A DNA stretch of 64,000 bases from Desmonostoc muscorum LEGE 12446 (lineage in GTDB: Bacteria; Cyanobacteriota; Cyanobacteriia; Cyanobacteriales; Nostocaceae), in assembly GCF_015207005.2 (NCBI RefSeq), contig NZ_JADEXS020000001.1, positions 1,612,001-1,676,000 of the forward strand, given 5' to 3'. The position numbers and the translations under genes were made by a program. Under the pieces are notes generated by a model, which was not told where the DNA came from, ran no database searches, and was given only the letters and a program-made list of their open reading frames with translations. Positions 35,777 to 46,587 of the stretch are shown here, piece by piece (position 1 is the stretch's first letter; every line of letters starts with the position of its first letter).

Positions 35777-36202
35777 CTAATTCGGCTTTACTACTAATAC
35801 TGAACAATTAGCCTCTTCCACAACTTGACTGCTAACAGAACCCTGAACTATTCGCTTCATCCCCATCAATCCACGACTGCCAATTACGATCAATTCAGTT
35901 TTGTATATGTTGGCAAGGCGAATAATCTCTTCAGCAGGATCGCCTGTTACCAGTTCTAACTCACTTGTGACTGATAACTTTTCCTGATATGATTGCAGCT
36001 GTTTTTCAATATGAAAATAAGAAAATGTTGGGGACTCTGGCTGAGGACGATCCGCAGGTAGTTCAATCTCTGACTCTGACGTGGGAAATACATGGCAAAG
36101 GATAACCTTGGCGTCTTTGGAAAAGGCGAAATCATCTAAAGTCTGGATTACTCGTTCTGCAATTTCCGAACCGTCCAGAGCTACCAAAACAGTATTTAGC
36201 AC
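35777..36202 (-). CDS. Universal stress protein (UspA family)
   Basis: 141 residues forming one Usp domain: MLNTVLVALDGSEIAERVI with the Asp that contacts adenine, and a C-terminal GSRGLMGMKRIVQGSVSSQVV matching the ATP-binding pattern G-x2-G-x9-G-S. This marks it as the nucleotide-binding class. Usp proteins are stress-induced and mostly modulators of unknown partners. It lies 30 bases upstream of the Uma2 gene on the same strand, so the two may be co-transcribed. Confidence 0.9.
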   Translation of the reverse strand: MLNTVLVALDGSEIAERVIQTLDDFAFSKDAKVILCHVFPTSESEIELPADRPQPESPTFSYFHIEKQLQSYQEKLSVTSELELVTGDPAEEIIRLANIYKTELIVIGSRGLMGMKRIVQGSVSSQVVEEANCSVLVVKPN

Positions 36203-36783
36203 CCGTCTCGTCTCCTAAAGAGTAGACCGTTCTACAACACTTGGACAAAGCTAAACAGAGTTAAAAACACTGTTAAACTTTCTCCTGATTGCTTCCTGCT
36301 CGATCCTAGCAGTGTCGTCACTCACCAGTTCGCAGGCTTAAAATCGGATAGAACTTATCCTATTTCAGGTTGTATGTTTGGAGAATTTGAGAAACTTTGC
36401 TACTTTAATCCGTTATTTTCAGTCCTATTAAAATCTCTGGTTTTCTCGACTACCATCCAACAGGCAGGACTACTCTGAAAAGTTTTGTACAGCTTCTCAA
36501 GCCTTTATTTTTCACTTGGTTTTTGGGTTATCACAAGTTTAACAAGTTTTGTACTGGACAAAACATTCATCATTGTCTAGTTTTATCTAAAAATTTAGTT
36601 TGAGTGACAAGCTTATACTTAGGAACTGGCGATCGCCAATGCCCAAATTTTGCCGCAACTGCCATCGGCAATGAAAGGCAGGGTAGCAAATCTTGCACGA
36701 TCTACGATCGCTGTCCAAAGTTTTAGTTTGATGCTCTGGAATGACTTTTGCCAAAAGCATCAGAAAAAATTAAGCATTCCCAA
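36203..36783. other. Intergenic region, nothing definite
   Basis: About 580 bases between the UspA and hisD genes, both on the minus strand. No coding frame, tandem repeat or strong hairpin was seen. Two HIP1-like GCGATCGC/GCGATCG sites occur near 36630 and 36708. It should hold the usp promoter near its left side. Confidence 0.5.
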
Positions 36784-38085
36784 TCACTCTTCTTGCTTAA
36801 TTCGGCGTCGCACTGAATCAGCATGAGAAGGTAAGCCCTCTGCTGTTGCTAGGACATCAATGGCACTAGCCACATTTTCCAGTGCGGTTTGCGAGTATTG
36901 AATAATACTAGAATGTTTAAGGAAAGTTTCAACCCCCAACGCCGAAGCATACCGAGCAGCACCAGAAGTCGGCAAGGTATGGTTAGGGCCTGCCAAATAG
37001 TCTCCTACTGCTTCTGGTGTCGAATAACCCAAAAATATTGCTCCAGCATGGCGAATTTGTGGTAAGAGTGCCCAAGGGTCTTTGACTTCTAATTCTAGGT
37101 GTTCGGGAGCAAATTCGTTGGACAGTTCTGCTGCTGCTGCCAAAGATTCCACAACGATAATCAAGCCGTAATGAGCGATCGCTTTTTCTGTGTCTATTCG
37201 CCGTGGATGATCTACTAGCTGTCTCTCCAAAGCTACTTGCACGTTCTTGGCTAAAGCAGCATCTGTTGTCAGCAAAATAGCTGCCGCCATCGGATCGTGT
37301 TCGGCTTGGGCTAATAAGTCAGCAGCTACATGCACTGGGTTTGCAGTTTCATCGGCAATCACCAGCACTTCGGAGGGGCCTGCCAAAGAATCAATACCGA
37401 CGATGCCGTAGACAAGTTTTTTCGCTAGGGTGACATAAATGTTCCCAGGACCAGTAATCACATTCACTTTCGGAATGGTTTCTGTACCATAGGCTAAAGC
37501 GGCGATCGCCTGTGCCCCCCCAATGCGATAAATTTCTTCTATCCCTGCTTCTTGAGCAGCTACCAAGACTGCTGGGTTAATTGCCCCCCCTGCGCCTGGT
37601 GGCGTTACCATCACTATGCGAGGTACGGCAGCTACCTTTGCCGGAATTGCATTCATCAGGACTGTACTGGGATAGGCGGCGCGACCACCAGGCACATACA
37701 ATCCCGCTCGGTCTACGGGGGTGTAGCGTTTGCCCAGTACAACTTCATCGTCGCCGAAGTGTACCCAGCTTTTCGGTACTCGCTGACGATGAAATGCTTC
37801 AATTTGGCGGCAAGCTAGCCGAATCGCCCCCATCAACTCCTTTGACACTTGTTGATAGGCTGCATCCAGTTCCGAGCCTGTGACACGGAGTTCTTCTGGC
37901 TTGAGGGTTTGTTTGTCAAATTCGGCGGTGTAATGCAGTACAGCTTTGTCGCCTTGGCGTTTGACTGCTTGCAAAACTTCCCGCACCGTTGCTTCTTTGT
38001 TGGGCACCTGTTCGTCATGGGTGCGATCGCAGATCCGTTGTAGTTCTGCTCTGACGTCTGCCTGCTGAGTAATGATTCGCAGCAT
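36784..38085 (-). CDS. hisD: Histidinol dehydrogenase
   Basis: 433 residues, standard length. HisD performs the last two steps of histidine synthesis, L-histidinol to L-histidine, with NAD and zinc. Landmarks: GLYVPGGRAAYPSTVLMNAIPAKVA, NVITGPGNIYVTLAKKLVYG, GIDSLAGPSEVLVIADETANPVHVAADLLAQAEHDPMA (catalytic and metal residues), EFAPEHLEL and AVGDYLAGPNHTLPTSG. It is divergent from rpsT, as in other Nostocales. Confidence 0.96.
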   Translation of the reverse strand: MLRIITQQADVRAELQRICDRTHDEQVPNKEATVREVLQAVKRQGDKAVLHYTAEFDKQTLKPEELRVTGSELDAAYQQVSKELMGAIRLACRQIEAFHRQRVPKSWVHFGDDEVVLGKRYTPVDRAGLYVPGGRAAYPSTVLMNAIPAKVAAVPRIVMVTPPGAGGAINPAVLVAAQEAGIEEIYRIGGAQAIAALAYGTETIPKVNVITGPGNIYVTLAKKLVYGIVGIDSLAGPSEVLVIADETANPVHVAADLLAQAEHDPMAAAILLTTDAALAKNVQVALERQLVDHPRRIDTEKAIAHYGLIIVVESLAAAAELSNEFAPEHLELEVKDPWALLPQIRHAGAIFLGYSTPEAVGDYLAGPNHTLPTSGAARYASALGVETFLKHSSIIQYSQTALENVASAIDVLATAEGLPSHADSVRRRIKQEE

Positions 38086-38915
38086 GGAGTAAGGACAATG
38101 CCAAAATTATAATATTGCCACCTGAGATTTAGTGAAAGCTTTTCACCCGTTGGGGTGTGAAAGCTGACTCTAATTCTCTTCTCTAGCTTAACCTGGATTT
38201 TTTTGATACTCTCAAGGTTGCCAGCACATGGTTTACTTGAGAAGGCGAGTTAGTCGCTCAATCCGATCTGCCTTAATTGGCGATCGGTAGTGAGGGGACA
38301 TGCCATTTACCCCTATCTTTAATGCCCTTACCCTCGCTCTTTACAGAGGTAAAGGTCGTGTGCTTGCACATCCAATGCCCCTAATTTACAGGGGTTAGGG
38401 TCTGAGTATAACTTTTACTTATTTTCCTAACTTTTAGTAGTTAGCATGTGTACAGACACGAGATATCGGTTCTATACTGTAAATTCCCTGAAATTTAGTT
38501 GTATTACAGCTTTTACCTTTGATCCTCTATCCGCTTTAAGGACAGATGCCATTGGCAATCCCACTGCTCGGTCAAGTCGTGAGTTAGGGTGAATATTTTA
38601 TTCATGCAGTTTATTTTAACGTATTTCCTTAATTGGCGGCACACTGAATTGCAGACTGGGGGATTGGGGATTGGGGACTGGGGACTGGGGACTGGTTATT
38701 AATTCTTATTCCTCATTCCCTCACTCCCTCATTCCCTCACTCCCTCATTCCCCTCATCCCCCTCATCCCTACTCCCCAGTCCCCAGTCCCCAGTCCCCAC
38801 TCCCCAATCCCCAATGACATAATTTTTTTAGGAAATTCTAACATTGGCAATTTGGATGCTATATTAGTAAATCTAGTAGTGTGTGTACATATTATTATAT
38901 TTTCTGGAATTGACT
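38086..38915. other. Intergenic region hisD-rpsT with a hairpin repeat
   Basis: About 830 bases between divergent genes. An imperfect hairpin (AGCTTTTCACCC / GGGTGTGAAAGCT) lies at 38136-38163 near the hisD start. At 38656-38815 a large inverted structure is built from GGGGATTGGGGACTGG units, a run of CTCATTCCCTCACTCC units, and complementary CCCCAGTCCCCAGTCC units. Small frames in it are repeat-derived. The last ~60 bases are A/T-rich and probably carry the rpsT promoter. Confidence 0.65.
38656..38815. repeat. Long inverted simple repeat GGGGACTGGGGA / TCCCCAGTCCCC
   Basis: A purine block at 38656-38696 and pyrimidine blocks at 38710-38815 are complementary over much of their length, so a stem of about 40 bp is possible. 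Members of this repeat family also occur inside the helicase gene at 59605-59650 and 59861-59897. Confidence 0.8.
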
Positions 38916-39212
38916 GTGGCCAATACAAAGTCTGCTCTCAAGCGTGCCGAAATCGCAGAACGGAATCGACTGCGTAACAAATCTTACAAATCAGCAGTCA
39001 AGACGCTGATGAAAAAATACTTGAATGCTGTAACTGTCTATGCAGCTAATCCTACCCCAGAATTAAAGCAAGAAGTGCAGTCTAAGTTATCTGAGGCTTA
39101 CAGCAAAATCGATAAAGCAGTAAAACGGGGTGTGCTTCACCCTAACAATGGGGCAAGGAAGAAGTCAAAATTGGCGACTAAACTAAAACCTCTCACACAA
39201 ACAGCTGAGTAG
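38916..39212 (+). CDS. rpsT: 30S ribosomal protein S20
   Basis: 98 residues from the GTG at 38916 ([25 protein letters not shown] follows). S20 binds 16S rRNA helices 9 and 44. The helical Lys/Arg-rich sequence and the conserved [21 protein letters not shown] end are complete. The longer frame beginning at 38883 adds residues that do not belong to the family. First gene of the rpsT-tatD-rpoB-rpoC1-rpoC2 order. Confidence 0.96.
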   Translation: MANTKSALKRAEIAERNRLRNKSYKSAVKTLMKKYLNAVTVYAANPTPELKQEVQSKLSEAYSKIDKAVKRGVLHPNNGARKKSKLATKLKPLTQTAE

Positions 39213-39567
39213 TCATGGGTCATTTGTCTTTGAAGTTCTGATCTAAGGAAGCTTTAGCTGAGACTTATCTGTTAGTCATTTGTCAATAAGGACAAAGTGC
39301 AAAGTCGAGCTAATTCCTTGGGCGAGTTAAGAGACTTTACAAGGTAGGGTTAAGCTAAGACTTCCTGAGATTCAGAACTTTGTCACAAAAAACCAAAGAC
39401 AAAAGGTTAAGCTTCCTTAGAGCAGATCCCACTTGGTATCCTACGGAAACGCTAAGAGCGAACAAACTGGGAAACCCGTCCAACGCAGTGGCTCAACGGC
39501 AGTTCCTTGAAGCGGGGGAACCCCGCCAACTGACTGCCTCAACTTTGTAAGAAAAGACAAAGGACAA
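39213..39567. other. rpsT-tatD spacer with a 13-bp inverted pair
   Basis: 355 bases. TCTAAGGAAGCTT at ~39241 and its exact complement AAGCTTCCTTAGA at ~39410 enclose about 155 bases. The segment after it (~39430-39545) is a dispersed Nostoc-type repeat containing the hairpin GCGGGGGAACCCCGC. No coding frame. Confidence 0.6.
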
Positions 39568-40356
39568 ATGATGCAACTGATAGACACCCACGTCCATCTC
39601 AACTTTGATAGTTTTCAGCCAGATTTAGCAGCAGTGCGATCGCGGTGGCAACAAGCAGGTGTAGTACGTTTAGTTCATTCCTGTGTTCACCCGGAGGAAT
39701 TTTCTAGCATTCAGTCCATAGCCCGTGAGTTTCCGGAAATCAGCTTTGCTGTAGGATTGCATCCTTTAGATGCCCAGAAATGGAACGAGGACACAGCCGA
39801 TAAAATCAAATCTTTGGCAAGTTCGGACTCGAATGTAGTAGCCATTGGGGAAATGGGACTGGATTTTTACAAAGCTGATAACTATCAGCAACAGTACATG
39901 GTGTTTGAGTCGCAGCTAGCGATCGCATCTGAACTTGACTTACCTGTGATTATCCACTGCCGCGATGCTGCATCCGTTACCAGAGAAGTGTTGCAAAAAT
40001 GGCGCTCACTAAAAGGAGAAACAGTACGGGGGGTCATGCATTGTTGGGGAGGAACCCCAGAAGAAACTCAATGGTTTCTCGACTTGGGCTTTTACATCAG
40101 CTTTAGCGGAACGGTAACGTTTAAAAACGCCAAAGCGATCCAATCCTCAGCGGCGATGGTAAGTAGCGATCGGTTATTGATTGAAACAGATTGCCCTTTT
40201 TTAGCCCCGGTTCCCAAACGTGGCGACAGGCGCAACGAGCCTGCTTACGTCCTTTATGTAGCAGAGCAAGTAGCGAAACTGCGTCAGGAAACTACCGAAG
40301 CGATCGCTCAAGCTACCACCCAAAATGCCTGTAAATTATTTGGTCTGTCAATATAA
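39568..40356 (+). CDS. TatD-family metal-dependent hydrolase
   Basis: 262 residues starting at either of two adjacent ATGs. TatD proteins are TIM-barrel metal-dependent DNases (3'-5' exonuclease activity shown for the E. coli enzyme). Metal ligands are visible: HxH in [10 protein letters not shown], Glu in [11 protein letters not shown], His in [10 protein letters not shown], His in GVMHCWGG, and Asp in [12 protein letters not shown]. Its place between rpsT and rpoB is conserved in cyanobacteria. Confidence 0.93.
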   Translation: MMQLIDTHVHLNFDSFQPDLAAVRSRWQQAGVVRLVHSCVHPEEFSSIQSIAREFPEISFAVGLHPLDAQKWNEDTADKIKSLASSDSNVVAIGEMGLDFYKADNYQQQYMVFESQLAIASELDLPVIIHCRDAASVTREVLQKWRSLKGETVRGVMHCWGGTPEETQWFLDLGFYISFSGTVTFKNAKAIQSSAAMVSSDRLLIETDCPFLAPVPKRGDRRNEPAYVLYVAEQVAKLRQETTEAIAQATTQNACKLFGLSI

Positions 40357-41158
40357 ACTGTCCTTTAGTCTATTTTATCCAGTTGGGTTCAAAGAAATAA
40401 AACTCTAGGAGGACAAAAATATGCTAAAATCATTCCCTCCAAACCATTTGAAAAGCGCCATAATGATAAAGGAAGGAACGTAAAACTTCTGAGCTTAATT
40501 TTCCGTGCTGTTATTCGGCTTGGCCATCCTCCAAATCTCTACAAGCGGATGCTCTCGATACATGACTGACCGTAACGACCCAGGTTGAGCCATAATTATG
40601 CACAACATCGGCTTGGTGTGTTGAACCTATACAAAATCGTTAAATGAAATTGCCTTGTGATTACAATCCAGCAAAATAAAGTGATTCTGATTCAAAGCCG
40701 ACAATATACGGATAGTTTCCTCAAACTTAGGATATCTAGGATATCACTGAGAGTATAAACAGCGGCGTGGATGTTAGACACACCGTGTAGAGCTGCGTAA
40801 GCTTTTTTAACGCGCTTTTTGGAGGGGAAGTGAGGAAAATAGATCGAATTCCGGAATATCTTAATTGGGGATTGGCGAGTAGGGAGTGGGGATTGGGGAC
40901 TAGGGAATGGGAATTAGGGAAGAATTTTCCCATATTCTATACCCAATACACAGTACCCAATACCCAATCCAAATTAGGGGCGATTTCCCCCTTGGGAAAA
41001 TGGTTCATTCCAGCTTTCACCGCTGCGTTTGTCCACACTTGTAAATAGTTAGGTGTATAAAGAAAAGTTCCCCAACAGCTCGGACACTGGCTAGCAGTGG
41101 GAAGTATTAAACAGCAGTGTCCAAGGGAAAATTTAACCAGGTTGACAAAGGTAGAGGC
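40357..41158. other. 800-bp region upstream of rpoB
   Basis: No coding frame of real quality; frames at 40736-40933 and 40830-41048 are made of GGGGATTGGGGACTAGG / CCCAATACCCAATCC repeats (~40862-40975). An AGGAGG followed by a short frame at ~40408-40482 (MLKSFPPNHLKSAIMIKEGT) has a good ribosome site but no recognisable product. The ~110 bases before rpoB lack obvious repeats and probably hold its promoter or leader. Confidence 0.55.
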
Positions 41159-44100
41159 ATGACTAAAGAAACATATATGGAACCCGCCTTTCTATTGCCC
41201 GACTTGATTGAAATCCAGCGTTCAAGCTTTCGCTGGTTTTTGGAAGAAGGGCTGATAGAAGAACTGAACTCCTTTAGTCCGATCACAGATTACACGGGCA
41301 AACTAGAACTGCACTTTTTGGGTCACAACTACAAACTCAAAGAGCCAAAGTATAGCGTCGAAGAAGCCAAAAGGCGGGATAGTACCTATGCTGTCCAAAT
41401 GTATGTTCCCACACGCTTGATAAATAAGGAAACCGGGGAAATCAAAGAGCAAGAGGTATTCATTGGAGACTTGCCTTTGATGACCGATCGCGGCACCTTT
41501 ATTATCAACGGAGCCGAGCGGGTGATTGTCAACCAAATAGTGCGATCGCCAGGAGTTTACTACAAATCAGAAATCGATAAAAACGGGCGGCGTACTTATT
41601 CTGCTAGCTTAATTCCCAACCGGGGGGCATGGCTGAAATTTGAAACAGACCGTAATGATTTGGTGTGGGTACGCATCGACAAAACCCGCAAACTCTCGGC
41701 CCAGGTACTATTAAAAGCTTTAGGCTTATCAGACAACGAAATCTTTGACGCCTTACGTCACCCAGAATATTTCCAAAAAACCATTGAAAAAGAAGGGCAA
41801 TTTTCCGAAGAAGAAGCCCTGATGGAGTTATATCGCAAACTGCGTCCTGGTGAACCACCAACAGTTTTAGGCGGACAACAGCTCCTAGACTCCCGTTTCT
41901 TTGACCCGAAACGTTATGACTTGGGTCGCGTTGGGCGGTACAAGCTCAACAAGAAATTGCGCCTTTCTGTCCCCGACACCATGCGCGTGCTGACCTCCAG
42001 CGATATTTTGGCAGCGGTGGATTACCTAATAAATCTAGAGTATGACATCGGCAACATCGATGACATTGACCACTTAGGTAACCGTCGCGTCAGAAGCGTC
42101 GGTGAATTGCTGCAAAACCAAGTACGGGTAGGCTTAAACCGCCTAGAGAGAATTATTCGAGAACGGATGACTGTATCCGATGCCGAAGTACTCACCCCTG
42201 CTTCCTTAGTGAACCCCAAACCACTGGTAGCAGCCATTAAAGAATTCTTTGGTTCTAGCCAATTAAGTCAGTTCATGGATCAAACCAATCCCTTAGCAGA
42301 ACTGACTCACAAACGCCGCTTGAGTGCCCTTGGTCCTGGTGGTTTAACCCGCGAACGTGCAGGGTTTGCCGTGCGGGATATTCACCCTAGTCACTACGGA
42401 CGTATTTGCCCCATTGAGACACCAGAAGGTCCTAATGCTGGGTTGATTGGCTCCTTGGCAACCCATGCACGGGTGAACCAATACGGCTTCTTAGAAACCC
42501 CATTTAGACCTGTGGAAAATGGGCGGGTGAGATTTGACTTGCCGCCAGCCTACATGACAGCCGACGAAGAAGACGACCTGCGGGTTGCTCCTGGAGATAT
42601 TCCTGTAGATGAAACAGGACACATTATTGGACCCCAAGTGCCAGTACGCTATCGTCAGGAATTCTCCACCACAACGCCAGAGCAAGTGGACTACGTAGCG
42701 GTGTCTCCAGTACAAATTGTGTCGGTAGCTACCAGCATGATTCCCTTCTTGGAGCATGATGACGCTAACCGAGCGCTGATGGGGTCAAACATGCAACGGC
42801 AAGCAGTACCTCTGCTGAAGCCAGAGCGGCCATTGGTAGGCACTGGTTTGGAAGCCCAAGGAGCAAGAGACTCCGGGATGGTAATTGTATCACGTACTGA
42901 TGGCGATGTCACCTATGTTGACGCCACAGAAATTCGCGTGCGTCCAAAACCCAATACCTCAGAAATTAGATACTTACTTTCTAAGTATCAACGCTCAAAC
43001 CAAGATACTTGTTTGAACCAAAAGCCCCTCGTCCGCATCGGCGAAAAAGTAGTGGCAGGTCAGGTACTAGCTGATGGCTCCTCCACCGAAGGCGGTGAAT
43101 TGGCACTAGGACAAAATATCGTCGTTGCTTACATGCCTTGGGAAGGCTACAACTACGAAGACGCAATTTTAATTTCTGAGCGACTGGTGCAGGATGATAT
43201 CTACACCTCAATTCACATTGAAAAATATGAAATTGAGGCTAGGCAGACGAAACTGGGACCAGAAGAAATCACCAGAGAAATTCCCAACGTTGGGGAAGAC
43301 GCCTTGCGTCAGTTAGATGAGCAAGGAATCATCCGCATTGGGGCATGGGTAGAAGCTGGGGATATCTTGGTGGGCAAAGTCACACCAAAAGGTGAATCTG
43401 ACCAACCACCAGAAGAAAAACTCTTGCGTGCCATTTTCGGTGAAAAAGCGCGGGATGTGCGAGACAATTCCCTGCGAGTACCCAACGGTGAAAAAGGGCG
43501 CGTAGTTGACGTGCGCTTATTTACCCGCGAACAAGGCGATGAATTGCCACCGGGAGCCAATATGGTAGTCCGGGTTTATGTCGCCCAAAAACGCAAAATC
43601 CAAGTTGGTGACAAAATGGCAGGACGCCACGGCAATAAAGGGATTATTTCCCGGATATTGCCAGCGGAAGATATGCCTTATTTACCCGATGGTTCACCAG
43701 TGGACATTGTACTTAACCCCTTGGGCGTACCTAGCCGGATGAACGTCGGACAAGTATTTGAATGTCTCTTGGGTTGGGCTGGTCATACTTTGGGAGTGCG
43801 ATTTAAGATTACTCCCTTTGACGAAATGTATGGTGAAGAATCATCCCGGAGAATCGTGCATGGCAAATTGCAAGAAGCACGGGATGAAACCAGCAAAGAT
43901 TGGGTATATAACCCAGATGACCCAGGTAAAATCATGGTGTTTGATGGTCGCACAGGCGAACCCTTTGACCGACCAATTACCATCGGTGTGGCTTACATGC
44001 TGAAGCTGGTGCATTTGGTAGACGATAAGATTCACGCCCGTTCCACAGGACCCTACTCACTGGTGACCCAGCAACCCTTGGGTGGTAAAGCCCAACAAGG

Positions 44101-44458
44101 TGGTCAGCGGTTTGGGGAAATGGAAGTGTGGGCATTGGAAGCCTTTGGTGCAGCTTACACCTTACAGGAATTGCTGACAGTGAAATCCGACGATATGCAA
44201 GGACGGAATGAAGCATTAAATGCGATCGTTAAAGGTAAGGCAATTCCCAGACCTGGAACACCAGAGTCCTTTAAGGTGTTAATGCGCGAACTACAATCAT
44301 TGGGGTTAGACATTGCCGTACACAAGGTAGAAACCCAAGCAGACGGTAGTTCCTTAGATGTGGAAGTCGATTTAATGGCAGACCAATCAGCCCGCCGTAC
44401 ACCTCCCAGACCAACATACGAATCTCTTTCCCGCGAATCGCTGGAAGACGACGAATAA
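41159..44458 (+). CDS. rpoB: DNA-directed RNA polymerase subunit beta
   Basis: 1,099 residues from the ATG at 41159 ([24 protein letters not shown]), with AAAGGTAGAGG just upstream; a GTG 42 bases earlier is in frame but adds atypical residues. Cyanobacterial size, lacking the large insertions of E. coli. Landmarks: rifampicin region [76 protein letters not shown] and the C-terminal clamp region [24 protein letters not shown]. Followed by rpoC1. Confidence 0.98.
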   Translation: MTKETYMEPAFLLPDLIEIQRSSFRWFLEEGLIEELNSFSPITDYTGKLELHFLGHNYKLKEPKYSVEEAKRRDSTYAVQMYVPTRLINKETGEIKEQEVFIGDLPLMTDRGTFIINGAERVIVNQIVRSPGVYYKSEIDKNGRRTYSASLIPNRGAWLKFETDRNDLVWVRIDKTRKLSAQVLLKALGLSDNEIFDALRHPEYFQKTIEKEGQFSEEEALMELYRKLRPGEPPTVLGGQQLLDSRFFDPKRYDLGRVGRYKLNKKLRLSVPDTMRVLTSSDILAAVDYLINLEYDIGNIDDIDHLGNRRVRSVGELLQNQVRVGLNRLERIIRERMTVSDAEVLTPASLVNPKPLVAAIKEFFGSSQLSQFMDQTNPLAELTHKRRLSALGPGGLTRERAGFAVRDIHPSHYGRICPIETPEGPNAGLIGSLATHARVNQYGFLETPFRPVENGRVRFDLPPAYMTADEEDDLRVAPGDIPVDETGHIIGPQVPVRYRQEFSTTTPEQVDYVAVSPVQIVSVATSMIPFLEHDDANRALMGSNMQRQAVPLLKPERPLVGTGLEAQGARDSGMVIVSRTDGDVTYVDATEIRVRPKPNTSEIRYLLSKYQRSNQDTCLNQKPLVRIGEKVVAGQVLADGSSTEGGELALGQNIVVAYMPWEGYNYEDAILISERLVQDDIYTSIHIEKYEIEARQTKLGPEEITREIPNVGEDALRQLDEQGIIRIGAWVEAGDILVGKVTPKGESDQPPEEKLLRAIFGEKARDVRDNSLRVPNGEKGRVVDVRLFTREQGDELPPGANMVVRVYVAQKRKIQVGDKMAGRHGNKGIISRILPAEDMPYLPDGSPVDIVLNPLGVPSRMNVGQVFECLLGWAGHTLGVRFKITPFDEMYGEESSRRIVHGKLQEARDETSKDWVYNPDDPGKIMVFDGRTGEPFDRPITIGVAYMLKLVHLVDDKIHARSTGPYSLVTQQPLGGKAQQGGQRFGEMEVWALEAFGAAYTLQELLTVKSDDMQGRNEALNAIVKGKAIPRPGTPESFKVLMRELQSLGLDIAVHKVETQADGSSLDVEVDLMADQSARRTPPRPTYESLSRESLEDDE

Positions 44459-44581
44459 TTCGTAATTGATAATTCGTAATTCGTAATTGAAGAATTAATT
44501 ACGAATTACGAATCAGAAATTGTTAATTACGAATTAGAAATTGTTAATTACGAATTACGAATTACGAATTACGAATTAAAT
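44459..44581. repeat. AATTCGTAATTACGAATT hairpin array between rpoB and rpoC1
   Basis: The spacer consists almost wholly of units such as AATTCGTAATT and its complement AATTACGAATT, repeated until two bases before the rpoC1 start. Because the units are self-complementary, the mRNA leader of rpoC1 must be highly structured. No normal ribosome site is visible in the last 20 bases (GAATTACGAATTAAAT). Confidence 0.88.
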
Positions 44582-46459
44582 ATGAGACCTGCCCAAACTA
44601 ATCAGTTTGACTACGTAAAAATCGGCTTAGCTTCCCCTGAACGCATTCGCCAGTGGGGCGAGAGAACTTTGCCCAATGGTCAGGTAGTCGGTGAAGTCAC
44701 CAAGCCAGAAACGATTAATTACCGGACTCTCAAGCCAGAGATGGATGGCTTATTCTGTGAGCGCATCTTCGGACCTGCGAAAGATTGGGAATGCCATTGT
44801 GGCAAGTATAAAAGAGTCCGTCACAGAGGTATTGTCTGTGAGCGCTGTGGGGTAGAAGTTACCGAGTCACGGGTGCGTCGTCACCGTATGGGCTATATCA
44901 AACTTGCCGCACCAGTAGCTCACGTTTGGTATCTCAAAGGCATTCCTAGCTATATTTCCATCCTGCTGGATATGCCCTTGCGGGATGTTGAACAGATTGT
45001 CTATTTCAACTCTTATGTTGTCTTAAGTCCAGGCAATGCCGAAACTTTAACTTACAAACAGCTACTGAGTGAAGACCAGTGGCTGGAAATTGAAGACCAA
45101 ATTTATAGTGAAGATTCTCAGCTACAGGGCGTAGAGGTAGGCATTGGTGCCGAAGCACTGCTACGCTTGCTTGCGGATATCAATTTAGAGCAAGAAGCTG
45201 AAAGCCTGCGGGAAGAAATTGGCAACGCTAAGGGACAAAAGCGGGCCAAATTAATTAAACGACTGCGGGTAATTGACAACTTCATCGCTACTGGTTCTAA
45301 ACCAGAGTGGATGGTCATGGCAGTTATTCCCGTGATTCCACCCGACTTGCGCCCAATGGTGCAGCTAGATGGCGGACGGTTTGCCACCAGCGATTTGAAT
45401 GATTTGTATCGGCGGGTAATTAATCGAAATAATCGTTTGGCACGGCTGCAAGAAATTTTGGCGCCAGAGATTATTGTGCGGAACGAAAAGCGGATGCTGC
45501 AAGAAGCAGTGGATGCTTTGATTGATAATGGTCGCCGTGGACGGACTGTGGTGGGGGCAAATAACCGACCCCTGAAATCTTTGTCCGACATTATTGAAGG
45601 TAAGCAAGGACGTTTTAGACAAAACTTGTTAGGTAAACGAGTTGACTACTCTGGACGTTCGGTAATTGTGGTCGGACCAAAGCTGAAAATTCACCAGTGC
45701 GGTTTGCCTAGAGAAATGGCAATTGAGCTATTTCAACCATTTGTGATTAACCGCCTCATTCGCAGTGGCATGGTAAATAACATCAAAGCTGCGAAAAAGC
45801 TGATATCGCGTAATGACCCTAGTGTTTGGGATGTGCTGGAAGAAGTCATTGAAGGACACCCAGTGCTACTTAACCGGGCACCGACGTTGCACCGTTTGGG
45901 TATTCAGTCTTTTGAACCAATCTTGGTAGAAGGGAGAGCAATTCAACTGCATCCTTTGGTGTGTCCAGCATTTAACGCCGACTTTGATGGCGACCAAATG
46001 GCGGTACACGTGCCGCTGTCGTTAGAAAGTCAGGCTGAGGCGCGGTTGTTGATGTTGGCTTCTAACAATATTTTGTCACCAGCCACAGGCAAACCCATTA
46101 TCACGCCTAGCCAAGATATGGTATTGGGAGCATATTACTTAACAGCAGAAAATCCCGGTGCTACCAAAGGCGCAGGCAAGTACTTTGCTTCCTTAGATGA
46201 CGTAATTATGGCTTTCCAGCAAGAGCAAATCGACTTGCACGCCTATATTTTTGTGCGGTTTGACGGTGAAATGGAATCAGACCAGCCGGATACAGAACCC
46301 CTGGAAGTTATAGAAAACGAGGATGGCAGCCGGACATTAAAGTATAAGTTCCGCCGAGTCAGAGAAGACGCTAAGGGAAATCTCCTTTCACAGTATATAC
46401 GTACAACACCTGGTCGGGTTATTTACAATAAAGCGATTCAGGAAGCACTAGCAAGTTAG
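44582..46459 (+). CDS. rpoC1: RNA polymerase subunit gamma (beta-prime N-terminal part)
   Basis: 625 residues. In cyanobacteria and plastids beta-prime is split and RpoC1 carries the N-terminal half. The zinc site is C71, C73, C86, C89 ([19 protein letters not shown]). The catalytic Mg-binding loop NADFDGDQM is at about residues 464-472. The lid/rudder region [23 protein letters not shown] and [15 protein letters not shown] are intact. The start is placed by [28 protein letters not shown]. Confidence 0.98.
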   Translation: MRPAQTNQFDYVKIGLASPERIRQWGERTLPNGQVVGEVTKPETINYRTLKPEMDGLFCERIFGPAKDWECHCGKYKRVRHRGIVCERCGVEVTESRVRRHRMGYIKLAAPVAHVWYLKGIPSYISILLDMPLRDVEQIVYFNSYVVLSPGNAETLTYKQLLSEDQWLEIEDQIYSEDSQLQGVEVGIGAEALLRLLADINLEQEAESLREEIGNAKGQKRAKLIKRLRVIDNFIATGSKPEWMVMAVIPVIPPDLRPMVQLDGGRFATSDLNDLYRRVINRNNRLARLQEILAPEIIVRNEKRMLQEAVDALIDNGRRGRTVVGANNRPLKSLSDIIEGKQGRFRQNLLGKRVDYSGRSVIVVGPKLKIHQCGLPREMAIELFQPFVINRLIRSGMVNNIKAAKKLISRNDPSVWDVLEEVIEGHPVLLNRAPTLHRLGIQSFEPILVEGRAIQLHPLVCPAFNADFDGDQMAVHVPLSLESQAEARLLMLASNNILSPATGKPIITPSQDMVLGAYYLTAENPGATKGAGKYFASLDDVIMAFQQEQIDLHAYIFVRFDGEMESDQPDTEPLEVIENEDGSRTLKYKFRRVREDAKGNLLSQYIRTTPGRVIYNKAIQEALAS

Positions 46460-46587
46460 TGATGAGTGATGAGTTAGGAGTTATGAGTTAGGAGTTATGA
46501 GTTAGGAGTTATTATTCCTAACTCCTCACTTTTAACTCCTCACTTTTAACTGCTAACTCCTAACTATTAATTCAGGACTAATGACTA
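46460..46587. repeat. GAGTTAGGAGTTAT repeat between rpoC1 and rpoC2
   Basis: Tandem GAGTTAGGAGTTAT units (46464-46513) are followed by complementary TAACTCCTCACTTTTAACTCC units (46518-46566), forming a second hairpin-capable spacer inside the polymerase operon. TAATGACTAATGACT precedes the rpoC2 start. Confidence 0.88.

Noticed and set aside
38737..38928. 63-codon minus-strand frame with GLGTGDWGVG
   Set aside because: Translation of GGGGACTGGGGA simple repeats.
40408..40482. Short frame after a strong AGGAGG site upstream of rpoB
   Set aside because: Only ~24 codons with no recognisable product; ribosome site may be coincidental.
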